Source: Hoplostethus atlanticus (taxonomy: Eukaryota; Chordata; Actinopteri; Trachichthyiformes; Trachichthyidae). From it: 64,000 nucleotides of DNA. The notes under the pieces were generated by a model, which was given only the letters and a program-made list of their open reading frames with translations, was not told the DNA's origin and ran no database searches. The translations under genes were made by a program, and so were the position numbers. Positions 1 through 14,261 of this stretch are shown here, piece after piece (position 1 is the stretch's first letter; every line of letters begins with the position of its first letter). Location of the stretch: positions 1,190,501 to 1,254,500 of the forward strand of contig JAXDDX010000014.1 of assembly GCA_034670405.1 (NCBI GenBank). The letters are read 5' to 3'.

Positions 1-548
1 CTTTCAGTGTTGCTTTTTGCGTCCTTGAAATGGTCCCTGTTAAAATGATTGATAAAATACTGGCACATTGACACATTGAGTAATAATTACCAAGTGGCCA
101 TTAATTATGATGTGGTTCAACTAAATCAAGAGAGGAAATATGAGATCTCAGACCCGATTATCATCCAGGTAATAAAGGCATGAAGAGAGAGGAACATGAT
201 CTGTTATAGTGCTGGTTAGAGAATGTGGCTTCCTAATGATTTACAAGTATTCAATATTGACTCTATAACTGATATGGACTCACACATTCACACTGAAACA
301 GCTACACTATACTAAACTGCGTTAACTCACTAGCTGGAGTGTGCGTTTGAAAATGGATGAGTTTGAAGAGATGAACACCAAAAAGCCACTGAGAGTCCAA
401 AAGAAACCACAGGGGGCATGACATTTTAGCTAAGAGAGAGGCAAGAACCCTTTCAAGAACAAGTACAGAAGAATAATTGGAGTAAAAGTGCTAGACCCAC
501 ATTACCGGATCATGAGGGTAAGTGCTTGAGAGTGTGCATGTGATTTTA

Positions 549-579
<31 letters not shown>

Positions 580-611
580 GAGAGAGAGAACGAGGGGGGG
601 GGGGGGGGGGG
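549..611. repeat. compound microsatellite (TG)13-(GA)n-G18
   Basis: A (TG)13 run at 549-574 is followed by a short GA-rich stretch and then by 18 consecutive G residues at 594-611. Reading frames across it are low-complexity and not genes. The G run could form quadruplex structure and is a likely site of length error. Confidence 0.95.
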
Positions 612-1773
612 ATGAGAGTAGGAGAGAACAAAGACAGAAACACAAAGAGAGAAAGACAGACAGGGTTGGAGATGGAGACAGAAAGGCAGAGATAGGACCC
701 AGAGGTTGGTGGGACAAGTCAGAGCAAAGACGGTAACATGACCTGAAACCAATGTCTCACGGCTGTTGACAGAGAGCAGACCAAATCTCTTGAGAGGTTT
801 CTGGGGTTAACAGCCAGCTAAATGCCCAGTGAGGGAGTGTCATTGAGCCCATTACCCCATTACACCTCCCTGAGATTAATGGAGATGTTTGGTGTGCCAC
901 ACATTGCATTGGAAATGGTGGACTGCATCCATCCATACCATCCTCTAACAGACAGATTAATTGTTCTCTGAGAGGGGACAAGTGCGTTGAAGCAAGTCTT
1001 GTAAAATTGCGTTGGCTTTCACAGGTTGAAGAGTGACAAGTTCTATGGTTGTTCTATGGTTGTTCTATGGTCATTTGAATTCAACAGTTATCCCGTAGAA
1101 GTGTCTTTGCACTAAGCAAAATATTGCACCCATAACTTATTCATTTTCATTTTCATGGATGAAGTGAAAGAGTTGCTGTAATTTCCGTGCAGGGAACATG
1201 ACACCTATTCTCAGGTGTCATGAGAGAGATACGTTTGTTCATCAAAGAGTGAGGAAAACATGAGATCGAGAAACAGCCAAACTATAAAAAGGAGGAAAAA
1301 ACTCTGCGTCTTGCAGGTATATTTTGCCTAAAAAGATAAAACATCCCAAAAAGAAAATAAAAACTCAGAATAAACAACAGCATTACTAGACAGGAGAGAG
1401 ATCCTCTGTAGACAAACATCAAAGCTCATATGATCTCTGTTTCCGGAGAATTCTAAGAAAAGCCGATGTTTGACTGAAAGTTTCAATAGCAAACATTTTA
1501 CTCCTGGGATAACAATTACTTAATGTTGGTGAAGACTTTCATTTTTAGCCAAGTACAGGACTAACATATGAATAACATATGACTAAAGTATGGCAATTGG
1601 TCAACCTGTTTCTAGGATAATGTAGATAGCTTAATGCAAAAGAACTCACTCAAATGAATGCGGGGTAGAATAATTAAAAGTGAACAAGAAATAATTCCCT
1701 AAACGGACCTTGAGTATAGCAGGAAACTTTAACTTGAAAGGTAATAGTGTTTTTACATGGAAGAGTAGTTTGA
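612..1773. other. non-coding stretch; CNE-like block and a triplicated 11-mer
   Basis: No gene is seen. At 1041-1072 the unit ttctatggttg occurs three times in tandem. The block at about 757-985 is of more even base composition and contains TAAT/ATTA cores, so it could be a conserved non-coding element, but this cannot be tested without alignment. Confidence 0.4.
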
Positions 1774-1803
1774 TGTCACCCACCACATTGATGGTGGGTG
1801 ACA
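1774..1803. repeat. perfect 12-bp hairpin
   Basis: TGTCACCCACCA at 1774-1785 is perfectly complementary to TGGTGGGTGACA at 1792-1803 across a 6-base loop. No poly-T tract or gene end adjoins it. It lies about 60 bp before a larger foldback and may be part of the same structure. Confidence 0.8.
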
Positions 1804-1862
1804 GCTAAGTGACAGTCATTCCAAAAGAAGTGGAGTCTGCACTCCTTAGTCTCCTAATGAAC

Positions 1863-2219
1863 TTATTTTATTGCAAAATTAGACATTTTGATCCATGATG
1901 GATCTTCGCCAGGTCAGTTTAAAAACATCTGTTCAATCACCCATATATTTGTATTCTTCAAAGTCACCTGATTTGTAGGACCACCATTTTTGACAGGACA
2001 GATGGAGTCTGGTGGCATCCAGCATGAACAATACATAAGCTCCTTAGGGCAATATCCATTAATCTAAACAAAATCCATTAATCTCAACATGTTTTTATAG
2101 AAAGGATAAAGGTATCTGTCTCCATCTGTCCTGACATCACACATCAGGTAACTGTGAAAAAAAAAAAACTGTCCTGAAGATCCACCATGCATCAAAACGT
2201 TGCCTTATTTTCCAATATA
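1863..2219. repeat. imperfect foldback repeat, MITE-like (about 360 bp)
   Basis: The outer arms at 1863-1920 and 2162-2219 are inverted copies; the core TTTTGATCCATGATGGATC is matched on the other strand by TTTTGATGCATGGTGGATC. A second inner pair nests inside: ACAGGACAGATGGA at 1993-2006 against its near-exact reverse complement at 2121-2134. Nested inverted arms with a short unpaired centre are typical of foldback or MITE-type DNA transposons. No clear target-site duplication was found and no superfamily is assigned. Confidence 0.6.
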
Positions 2220-2552
2220 ATAAGGACATTAATAGTTACTAACACTATTAAGTTAGTTCCGATGCAAAGAGACACAGCTACAACCTCTAGCAATGCGCTT
2301 TTACCATACACCACTAAAGTGGAGCTAGGCCATGGCTGATATTCTGTCCTCAGTCCTCTGACTCTCTTCACTAATAACTGAATTGATTTATTACTTTTGT
2401 CTTAACACCACATACTGTTAGTTAAAAATTGCCCTTGAGACTACTGTCTGCGGCCTTTCTAGCACCACTAAACAGTGATGCTCATTCGCTATAAAAGGTT
2501 TATTCATCGTGGATCTTCAGACCTCAGGATTGGTATCTTTTCCAGTGGCTCT

Positions 2553-2558
<6 letters not shown>

Positions 2559-2613
<55 letters not shown>

Positions 2614-2656
2614 ATAGACTGATAGGTAGATAGAGAGTGTGTGTGTGTGTGTGTGT
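2559..2656. repeat. (GA)26 and (GT)10 microsatellites
   Basis: A pure GA run at 2559-2610 is followed, after a short GATA-like spacer, by a GT run at 2637-2656. Confidence 0.95.
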
Positions 2657-2802
2657 CGCTGTCGTTCTCTGCATGCTGACATGCTGAACTTCAGGTTATC
2701 ATGATGGCCAAGCATTCAGCACCTTGGAAAACACATACTGTCACACTTATATCACCTTTTATCTGTCTCAGTACATACTCTCTAAACACAAATGGAAGCC
2801 TG

Positions 2803-2804
<2 letters not shown>

Positions 2805-2839
<35 letters not shown>
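2805..2839. repeat. (CT)17 microsatellite
   Basis: A pure CT run lies 150 bp after the GA/GT pair, with the purine strand reversed relative to it. Confidence 0.95.
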
Positions 2840-2841
<2 letters not shown>

Positions 2842-5800
2842 CCTCCCCGTAGGTCTCCCTTTTACCTCTCTCTGAAAAGCCCTCTTTATTTACTTAATTC
2901 TCCAAATGATTACACCGTAGAACGAGTACAGAAACTGAGCTCATCAAACCAATGTTTAAGAGATCACTGTTCACGGTTGCACTGCTTGACTTGAGCACAG
3001 CATTATTTCCCAAGACAAATCATTAAAAATCTAAGTTTTTAGCTGTACTCCAGACAAATAGCATTTAAGGAGCCTGACTACTTTACTCCCTCTTTGCTTT
3101 GATAAAAGAGAAGATATACTTGAGAGGATAAAAGACCTCTCTGGTTGTGCATTAATGAGGCATATCAATTTAATTTTTTTATGAGATCCTGATCACCTTG
3201 GGTAAGTGTTCCCTCCACTCTTGTCATGTAAGGGTGCAATGCAAACCTATTTGTATCTTCAATGGTAATGTAACCATCAGTTGTAATGCCTTAAAGGCTG
3301 CTCCTCTAAAAGTCTCTTTGATGTGAGTGTGCTAGCTCTTGTGATTAGCGAGACTTTCGGGAGACCAGAGCACTGAGATTATAGATGCTTTAAAAGTGAC
3401 CCTTAAGATGAAAACCATTGATAAATGAAGGATACAAATCCTTAGGGTTGTCCTATGAACTCGGTGGAATGATTGTGCCCCCCTAGAAAAAAAAAGCAGG
3501 TTACAGGTCAATCCTGTTTCTTTGATTGTTGGGCCAAGTTGTTGTAGTGTGATGACTTTGCCAGATAATTAAGTATACTTGCGGCTAGATTCTGCTAGAT
3601 CATGACAGATAAGTCGGCTTGAAGGTCTGTTGTGGCCTGTAGTGCTATTATCATGTTTTGTTACCTTATACAGCTCTTTATTTTCTGTTAAATAAATCAT
3701 GGGATGTTAATGTTCTTTTTCCTCACTGGCCTTTACTCAGGTACAATGCCCATATCTAAAAGGTGTTTAAGTGTTAAAGTGTTTTAGGGTGGATTTGCCC
3801 TTTTAACAGTAAAGGAAGATAATACAGATGTATTATTCTAGAGGTGTCACTGCACTGTACATTTACACTACTCCGTTTTTGGCCAAAAATTCCAGTAGCG
3901 CTTTTTTTTAACATGAAATGGAAAGTAGCCGAAAGGTGGACAAAAAGTGGAGGGTTTGGAAAGATGATGCGCCGTGCGTCTTTATAGGCAGAAGATACGT
4001 TGAAGTTGTGGTGTAATTTGTATTTCAGTCAAATGATTAAAGGTGAGCGTTTTGTGTAAATCCTGCCTGAAGCATGATCTGTGCCAGGAAATTGGGTTTG
4101 TGACACATTGGCTGTGTTGTCAAGTTGCTGCAAAGTGTTTGAGGGTTGGACATAAGTATTGTTTGTTGAAAGTGGCAGCTGGTCATTATGGAAACAAATT
4201 GAACGCCTTGCAACTCGCTTTTTCAAATTATCAACACAAAATGTGGTTGTGACAATGCTTTTTCTACAAAAGAGACGTTTAGTGTGAGCGCACCAATATG
4301 CTAAAAATGTACCTTTCAATTTGAACGGTTGATTTTCACTAGATAAGAAAAAGGCAACCCACTAATGTACATTATGCTTTAATTTGGTCCTTAGTCCTTA
4401 GCCTGCCACTCAACACAATGATCTACACAACCTTCCAGCTATAATAACCTTTGAGGAAGATGTCGGTCCCTCTGTGGCCAGCAATTTACCAATGAAACAC
4501 TGATGATACTTACCAGACGAGAGGTAAAATTGATTAAAATGACAAGAAAGAAGGTGTTAAGAGATTCAGGTCTGATAGGTGTGTGCGTGTGGTTGGGGGA
4601 GGGCTAGATTTAACAAAATGTCTTTTGCCTGTCAAGCCCGATGTTTACCTTTTGTCATATTAAAATACAATAAAATAAGTTAAATAGATAGATAAAATTA
4701 TTCCTAGGTTGGAAGAAGTGTATTTGCCATGCAATATGAATAATTATGGTTGTAAGGAAAGCCTCCATGGTATCGTTCCTCTCGTTATTCTGTTATTTGA
4801 CCATATTAAAATGACTTTCAGGTCATGAATCTGACCTTTCTCTGATTAAAATAATGATTAAAAATGCTCATCAAGGAAAGACAAAAAAGGATTTATCCTC
4901 TATTTGCCCAAATGAGATTAAAGGTTGACTTGCCCTCTTCCCTCCTGAACTATTGTCATGCTCTCTTTTATTCAGAGATTATTGAAAGAAAAGTTCCATG
5001 GTGAGATTGAGATAGACATGACTCTCCTGGATGTTCGCTATCCATATTAAGCCTGTCTGAGGATGTGGCTTCTTGTCAGATCAGGTCATTTTAATTGATT
5101 TATCTGCTTGGCACAGCTGTGTGTGCACTACAATCTATCTTGTTTTAGAATGCAATTTTACTGGCTGCGTCACAACAGCTCCCTGAAGGAAAATCAATAT
5201 TTTCTTCAAAACATGAAACATCAAACTATATACCTACTGTGCAATGCTTCACTAAGTGACTGGCATCATGTAACATCGTGAAATGGGTACATTTAGATAA
5301 CTGTCATGGACAGGCTGCTAAATGTGTAAACAATTATATGTGAATAATCAATCAGACCCTATAGCATTTATATAGCAAGTGTAAATATTGAATGGTTTCA
5401 AATATTTATGTTAAAACACTATTTATTTAACAATTTATGTTTAACACTAACATGACAAATGTAGTAACTCATGCCTCATGTTTTTCTTTTAAATACTATT
5501 GAAATATATTGCATATTTTTTCCAGGTCTGAGATCAATTTGAGAAATAGAGTCGAACAAATAAAAGGACTGGTGTCAACAAAATTACATTTTCAGATTTG
5601 TTGTGTGAAATGTTTTTAATTTAACTCAGTTGGTGATTATAAACAGTCAGTCTGTTGATGTAGCCAGTCATTTAGAAAGGGTCTATCAGGATCTCCATTG
5701 GTTTTGGTGGTCAGAGCTAGGACCCTGTCCGAACACCCTTTGGTATACCATGCAGTGGTTTACTGTGCATTTTCCTTCTCACCTCAGTCCTTTCTATCTA

Positions 5801-8800
5801 TCACTGAACCTGCCAGGGTGAGAGGAGGTATTATACACATCACTACCCTTCAAATAGAAACTGGAGCAGGAGACTGGTATGGTGCCGGAGAAAGACAGGG
5901 CTTCACACCATCATAGCCTGTCTCAGGAGAAATTCAGCTGAATTCATCTGAACATGGATTTATCTCTTTTTTGCTTCTCTTCTTACAGTGACTTGTAACA
6001 AAGCAGCACCTGGTTTCCAAACTGTCTGCAGGAATCCTTACCATGCTAAAACATCTCCCAATCATTAACATTTTATCAGGAGGGATTTCTTTTTAAAGCT
6101 ATATAATAAATTCTTAGATCATTTTTGTTTGACATTTTCAGCGAGTAAATTTGCCATAGATGCATAGAAGCAGTAATACAGCTGACACAAGAATAGAATC
6201 AACATTTAGGGTAGTATAATGTAGCTGTTTAGGTGGTAGGTAGTGCAAATGTCAAGGGGTTAGACTCAGGGCAACATGAGATAGATCTGTTTATTGTATG
6301 TAGTTGGAATGGTAAATATGGGAAAATGGTGAATATACATTTATCGGTAAATGTGCACATTTCCCACAGAGTTGGCTTGCTAAAACACTTTACTTGAAAC
6401 CCTTTTAATAACAATCATAATACCTAAATATGAGCTAAATAACAGCTACATGGCATGTTTTTTAATACTAATTCATACATAATAGCTAATCGGTGGCAAA
6501 TTAGGTGAACATTTCAAAATAAAAGTTTGAAATGTTCAAACTTGGTGAATGCAGACAAGTGCTGTCATTTAATTGTAATTGGCTAGATGAGGTGACCATT
6601 TTACCAGTGGCAGTGCAAGCTTAAAAAATGGACTTGGCAGTATCAGTAATATAGGGGGGGTGGCAAATTTAACAAAAAAACATGCAATGCCTGAAAAAAA
6701 AAAACACTGCGCCACATCATTTCATGACTAACCCCATCATGTAGTTTTCAGCTCAAATTGGCACTTTTCAGGGAACCTTTATTTAGAAATTTACATCGAA
6801 TAATTTGACACATTTTTCCAATTACTATGTCACAAATCACATTAGTATTACATAAACACTGTATGCAATGTATCATGAGGCTTGAATTAAAATTCATGAA
6901 TGTGTCATGTAGCTGTTTTAAAACCCAGCTAATGAAACTGAATGTGTCATAAATCAAGTTTCAAGGAAGTATTACTGAATATTGTACTAAGTCCTACAAC
7001 CACAAATTAATGAAATGGCAAACTGTGGTTAGCATAGTGTAGACTGCAGTATTGTATAGCAGCAAAGGCACTAGCTACCAGACAACACACTCAAAGTATC
7101 ATGAAATTCAATATATGACCCAGCTTAAATAAATTACCTTAATAACCCATCAATGATAAAACCTGGGTTGGCAGATGCACTCATTTATGTATTCAATAAT
7201 GCAGGATGCATTAATACTTTTATGGGAAGGTCTTCCATAACATTTCCTTCCTAACACTATTTTCACCTCAGTTATTTTGATACAGAAAATAGTTCGACAT
7301 AAAGGAGGTGAAGCTCTTATTGTGAATAAATAAGCCGCTCATACTGGATTCTGTACTAGCTTTTAGCCAAATAACCTTTAGTTTGTGTGTAATTACACCA
7401 CTAAAGGACTTCAAATATTGTTACATGTGTTAAGAAAACTGTAAGGAAAGGAAATGATTATTGTGATTAATGTTGGATGTGGTAAATCACAAATTTTAAG
7501 CAGAAAGTAGGTCAAAATAATAGAATTTGCTCAGACTATTGTAAGTGCTTTCTACTATAGGGTACATATCCTGCTGTTGCACTTCCCTATACTTCCTGTG
7601 TAATCTACTTGAACTGCACCATAATTAGAGCTGACAATAACATTTGAATTTACGACATTGTTTCATAAAAGAGATAAAATGGAGCATTGTTAGTGAACAG
7701 GGAAATCAGTCTTATCCCTTAATCTCACAGACTAAAGGAAGAATTCCCTATCTTTCTCCATAGCTTATGATGTGATTGATGAGATAATAGAAATTATCAT
7801 TTCACCATGTGGAACAGATTGATATAGAGAAGCAAAAAATGAATCTTCAATATTTCATGGCAATTTTTTTGTATGTTTCTGTGTAATTTCCCTGGAGCTA
7901 CGTAGACGGGCACATCAGTGTCCAGCTTGCTCTCCTCCTCCATCCCACTCGCAGGGGGCTTTCTCCCTTGCTCCCCATACACAATGGATAAGCTTCTGGC
8001 TTTGTCCCTCTGGGACTTTTTGAATCACTTGAAGAGAGAACAGACACCTCCAGCTATGGCAGGGCATAGCATGTCTCTGCAGACAAAACACACTGTCTGC
8101 AAATAGTCAGCTATAGTGTAATCGATCAAAGAGTTCAAAAGATGGAAGGATGCCTATGAATAGAATATAAGTTCAACATATGGAGCAGTCATGGAAGGAG
8201 TTTGTTCAAATGAAGGAAGGATACAATGACAAGTGCGGATGTTTTGCAGGCATAAGGACAGTTCATTTATTGGTATTTCAAACTACCGGATAAGTAACAC
8301 CATCTTAAAAGACAAGTTTGCCATCAATGTTTGAAAGCTAATAAGTTCTTAAGATATTTTCTAAGGGGTTATTTTGATAGGCTCTGAAATTTATTTTGCA
8401 GCAGACATGATTTTGATCGATCAAATAACTAATGCAGATAAACTGCATTAATTACAAATCACAGTGTGACAAATTACTGCTGTCATTTGGTGAAAGATTC
8501 AGCTACTTTAAGGTTCAACAACTGCACTAATAGCCTCCATTTGCCGCTGTACTAGAAAAAAATTTCAACTTGCGCAGTCAATCTATTTATTCACAATAAG
8601 CCTTTGAAATAAAAAAAAAATCAAATGAGAGAAAGGGAAACAACAACAACAACATGAAAAACGGCTTGAAGAAATTAGTCTTAATATAGCAATAAATTCC
8701 AGTGGCTCACAAAGCAAAATGAAAAAAAGTCATAGGTTTGAAATTCCCCAGCTTGTTTGGCTGGCTGAGCGGCCTTAATTTGGTTGTATTGCATTTATGC

Positions 8801-10280
8801 CTCATGGTTGATACTCAGCAAGATGAATCATTGTAAAATATGAGACAGATCAGCCTCTCTTTTCCTGGAGGTAAAAGCTTGGAAGACCGCTGGTAAATAC
8901 ACCCAGCAGAGCGTGTGTCCTCTGAGACAAAGAAGAGTAAAAGAGAGAGAAAATGAGAGAAGACTTAGGGTAGGAGGACAGCACACGTATATAGAGCTAA
9001 GTGCTGGGTTCCTCCCAGCTCAGCAATATCTGCGGCATATCTTAGATAGTTGTGCGGAAGAAAGGAGTATGTGTGTCCTCGCGCGCGTGCATGCCTGCAT
9101 GTATATACACACTGCACGTATGTCTCTGCTTTTATGTATATGTGTGATTGTATCATTTTATGGATTTTCAATTGATTTAATTGGAAAGGGGAAAGAAGGG
9201 TGAGGTTAGTATGGATGAGGGCAATGTTTTTGTTATTTTTGTACAGTAAAAAATTGTACAGTAGTGCATGATGAGCTGTCTTCAGGATCTCACATTTTGC
9301 CAGCCCCTAATCTCCTGTCTGTCATCTAGATCATCTAAAAGTGCTGAGAGTCTGACCCCCATCCAGAATGTTTCAAATCAGAGCAAGATCTTTGCAATTG
9401 TAGCACATTTCTGAGGCTAGCTAATACCCTCAGTACAATCTGCGTGTTCCTGATAATGGCTTGTAAAACCTTTCATCTTGACATAAGCTGGCATATGCTG
9501 AGTGGTTCTGCGTGTTTATCTTAAACCAACAAAAGCAAGGCCAGAACATGTAAGGTAATCACTTCAAAGACCTCTGTGCTGGACTCCTGCTTCAGATCCT
9601 GTTTCCTTTCTAATCAGCAGTTGACCGTGTGGGCATTATGTGCATCTGAATTTAGTTCGCAAGATGTTATTACAATATGGTGGGAGAAGCAAATTGGGTC
9701 TTTGCGCTTGAGAAATGCTGCAGAAGAAAATTTGAAAAAGATGTCCTAAATGAGTCCAAGCTTTGATGAGCCTCCCTTGAATAACCTATGCAGTGGAATA
9801 CAAACATGTAATGTTTGGATTGACACTGAAAATTCTGAATTTTGAGAAAATGTACTCAATATCACGCTCACTTGAGGCAGAATAGGTAATTGAAGAAATT
9901 ATGCAATAAAAAGTCACAGAAATGCATTTGTCGAGTAAACAATGATATTGTGATGACACTATAAACAGGTAGGAGAACAGGAGGTCATCTAATAAACTCC
10001 TGTCTTGGGTAGATGAGGAGTGAAGATACCTACCCTTTTTGAAGAAAATACCTTGCTCACTATGCTATGGTGTGGATGTCACTGGGCAAAACCAGCAAAT
10101 GGTACTATTCCAGGAAATACTAAAATGACCTGCAGTAGAAGCAAGGCTTAAAAGAAAGCTTTTTCCTGTAGCTCTTGGTGAATAGGTTCACATGAACGGA
10201 GTGAGGGAGGAAAGACAGACAGATGTGAGTAGGCATGAACCTCCCCTGCCGAGTAATGAAATTAAATGACAGCTCTTAGT
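2840..10280. other. non-coding intronic stretch without recognised genes
   Basis: I see no gene, RNA gene or clear mobile element. The strip 3880-4320 has opposed short open frames (96 and 69 codons) but no recognisable protein motif. Homeodomain-type TAAT/ATTA clusters and even composition make 4800-5130, 8380-8480 and 8690-8840 plausible conserved non-coding elements. A short (AAC)n lies at 8640-8652. Confidence 0.4.
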
Positions 10281-10347
10281 GAGAAGAGAAGAGAGAGAGA
10301 GAGGGAGAGAGGGAGAGAGAGGGAGAGAGGGGAGAGAGGGAGAGAGG
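10281..10347. repeat. purine tract, (GAGAGG)-like microsatellite
   Basis: Sixty-seven bases consist only of G and A on the + strand, mostly GA and GGGAGAGA units. Long polypurine tracts of this kind can adopt triplex structure. Confidence 0.9.
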
Positions 10348-13300
10348 ACGGCGGGATTTTGTCCAGAAGGAAATTGAAGCCATCACAAACAAATTGAGTT
10401 CAGGTCCTTTTCGTGGGCAAGAGCAGACCAATCAATTTGGCCTACTACTCAGTGCCTGTCAGCCTCGCAGAAGGACACCTTGGCATCCAATAGAAGCACA
10501 GTAAACAACTAAAACCTTGGCTCAGTTAGTCTGTGCTAACAGCTACCTATCCATAGTAATTTTTCCTCAGGGAAAACGCAAATATATGACAGTACTGTGC
10601 ATCATTCTCATATGAGCTGTACAAATTGTACTACAGCAAGTGACTGGCTCTGTTGGTGTGGAAACTGCTTTGTGACTGCCAAGTGAATGGTTGGAAGAAC
10701 TCAAGGTTCATGGTATCATTGACGACATTCTGGACAATACACTTGTCACAAGATATGACAATCTTTCATCTTCACATTCCTCTCAGGGCATAAATAAGGT
10801 AAAGGATAAACTCTCAATCTGTAACTAAACCCTATCAGGTCTCGCTAGGTAGGAGCCTGGTTTTAATGAGTCTTGTTTGGCCTTTCCCTTTTGCTAATCT
10901 TCGGACAGTGACACAACATTCTTGCTAATTATCTCGATTACACAGCAGGATTGCACTACATCACAGTTCTGAGGCAACAGTTGACGAGAGGTGGAATCAT
11001 ACAACCCCAAAGGCCTAATTATCTCTGTTGGTTCCCAATTAATCCATTAAGTTGTTTTGGCTCAGCTGCAAGACCTGAGGCACCATTTTATATACCAATA
11101 CATTGCAGCATCACACAGCAGTATTACACATGTTTTTGTTTTATAGTGTTAGTAGTTCTGACCTTTGTTTTACCTTCTAAGTGTCTTAATCCCTGATTGT
11201 GCCTAATTCATAGCCTATCTGGACTAATTCATGGACTCTATAGTTCTGTACAGAAATGCCACTTCAGATCATTTGGTGCACATTGTAGAACCTACTGTAG
11301 CCTTGTAGCCTCTCAGCTTTCTGCCCCCACTGGCTTACTATGATGGAGTAGCAGGGCTTACCATATGTAAAACTGCACTGATGGTATTGATGACTTGCAA
11401 GGCAGTCAATAATCATTTATGTGATAAGCCACTGGACTTGGCTGAGAAAGGCTTCAGGGCCATGAAAGGCTCTGAGATTCATGGTGTTATAGGCTATTGA
11501 CATTAAGTTTGTTTACACGCTATACTGTAATGAGCCACTTTAAGAGTCAGTTCTTGTGAATCTTTGTTCAAATATTGCAGCTGTCTCTTTAAACTAATAT
11601 CTTGACTTGACATCCTCAGCTTTCCAGTCATGTCTCCTTTCATTCCTATTTTCCTCACACCAATATTATCTTTTTCCCCTTGCTATTCTGCCATAAATTG
11701 GTAACAAGGGATAGTGAAAGCAAAAACCAATATACATTCCTGTTTTATTTGATGGCAGTGCCATGTCCCAGTTGGAATATTATTTGGCAGGCTGTGAGAG
11801 TCCCATGTGAGTGCATGCAAATTTCCAAACACTTATATATCAAGCTGACAGTAGATGTTCTGAGTCTGTGCCATTTAGAAGTTTTCTTTTATATGGCTTG
11901 GGAATGGGGGTTGAGGGTACCCATCTTCACAAAAACAGCTGAGCTTGTGTTACAGCTTATGTAACTCACAGACATCCTTGTTTCTCTCTCTCTAGGGATT
12001 TTATTACCAGATGTGTAATAAGTTATTGCTACAGGATATTCTTGAATAGCAAACATTATTTCATGAAAAAGATTTTAGTTATGAGGACTGGCACCTTAAC
12101 ATTACGCGGGCTCTATGGAAAGACTACAACCAATAACTTGAACAAGGACAGTTGCGTCTGACTTACTGAATCTGGGCTTCTTCAGAATTAATTAATGAGG
12201 GATTGAATTTGTTTCTTCACCATGTAACATACTGTTTGAGCATGCATGTATGAGGCAAGAAGTACGCATTGTTGAGATCTGAAATGTCACACTACAATTT
12301 ATGACATGCCATCCTAGCCATCTATGGGGGAATTTTTTTTTTTTTTTACCCTGGGAAGGTCGACAATATTAATACTATACTAATAGTTTTGAACCATTTA
12401 TAGTTGAATTTGGTATTTTGCACAATATTTTCTAAGGGTAGCCCATCTTCAACTGGGTTCATTTGACACAGTTCCAAAGAGAAACGTATAATATTTTCTG
12501 GCAAATGGATGATTTCATTTCCTCTATAATTCATGAAGATTTGTTTTTAAGTTTTATTATCTAAATTCTAGAATTACCTATTCTGTATAACCTAATTACC
12601 TGTTCTGCCCTAACACTGTGGCCTTAACATTCAAGGGACAATCCAATATGCACCAGAAAAAAATTGAACTGAATATGGATAGAATGTGGAATGTGGTGGA
12701 AACATAAAATTGTTGTAGCAAACTCAGTTATACTTAACCTAACCAAATTGAGAAGAAAAGACCATCCTTTCCATCCAGACACTGAATACATTGTCCACTG
12801 CAGCTCAATCTATAGGTCTATATAGCATATAATTTGAATGTTTTAGAGAGAAGAAGCACTTATAGCTTGCTTTGCGCTGCTCACATAATTGAAGATCAAT
12901 TATAGAAAACACCACAGTAATCTGTTTTTCATCCAGGCTATAACATTTTGGTTTTAATCAATTAGGGGAGAGTCTTAAATTTTTCTCAAGCCTACAGTAA
13001 AGGTAACAAAAAAGATCTTGATGTTAACCATCAATACCTTGCTGCATTTTTCTACATTTCCTCATATACCTAACAAAATAAACAATGTATGGTCCCTTAC
13101 ATCGTGGTAAATAAAATCTTGCTTCAGGACCATGGATAGTGATATCAGTTTTTCTCTCTTCTTCGACATGCAATCGCTATCCCTATCCATATTCAAAATC
13201 AAGCTAAATTACAGGTGTCATTTATAGAAACACCATATTACTGAAAATTGCATCTCTGCTACTGTATATAGAAATAGTATTGTTGCATGTTTCTTTAGTG

Positions 13301-14261
13301 TACATTTAAGTTTAAGTCAATGATTTTCCATCATTGTTGCTTCGAAAGTGTTCCCAGTCCCCCAGAATGCAAACGTGCAGACAATCACATGCAAACAAAA
13401 ACAAATTATACACTGCGACACTCTATCTACCACTATGTATTATGCTGGCGCCTTGCTTTCACTGGGAAATGTTAGAAGAAAATTGCTGGCTGCTTGGCAA
13501 CCAAACAAATGGGAAAAGGTCTGGGTGATTCTTATTTTCCAGATGATTAGCTGCAACAGAAATAATTGTTGCTAAGATCATCGACCATAAAATTAATTAT
13601 TAAGGTCTGAGCTTAATTGTATTTCCCTCACTGTGACTGTCCTCTCAGAAAAAAGTTTGTTTTCCACCCCCTGATAGGTGAAGTGCAAGTCATAGATTTA
13701 TCTTGTATTTTACATGTCTATGAGATGGTGTGCTAAACGAGAATTAGTATGAAGCAACTTGGATGATACATTAGCAGAGATGAGCTATGTGTAATACAGT
13801 ATAGGCTACAGGCTGATATGACAGTTTTTTCTGATGTATACATACAATAGTAAAACCTTAAACATGATGTGTGTATGTGTCTGCGTGATTGCACACACTA
13901 TGTACATGGGAGGAAAAACAGGCAAAGTACGCATCCAGTATTTCACTATGTTCCTATGGATGCCTCCTCATAATTTGTACCAGATACGAGAGTGGCAGAT
14001 ACTAGAATATGCAGTCAGATGTGAAATCATTTGGCAAAAGATTCTTATTTATAGTTATTTATTTCCAGTGTTGTATCGAGTGGTTTGAAATCAACTCCAA
14101 AATATCTTTGGAGTAGCTAACATATTAGCTGTATTAGTATGTTGAATCTGTGTGTTAATTTTGTAACATACCTCATAGACATACAGTTAAAGACTTATTG
14201 CAAACAGAGTGCTGATCTTGATCAGTGCATTGTGCAGAGTTATGTATGGTTACAAACTAAG
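10348..14261. other. non-coding stretch; nothing recognised except a T15 run
   Basis: There is a T15 homopolymer at 12333-12347. The block 13560-13640 has several homeodomain-like ATTA cores and could be a conserved element. No gene or mobile element was identified. Confidence 0.4.

Noticed and set aside
4029-4319. A 96-codon minus-strand open frame with an opposed 69-codon frame
   Set aside because: No recognisable motif, no splice signals and mutual overlap; not supported as a gene.
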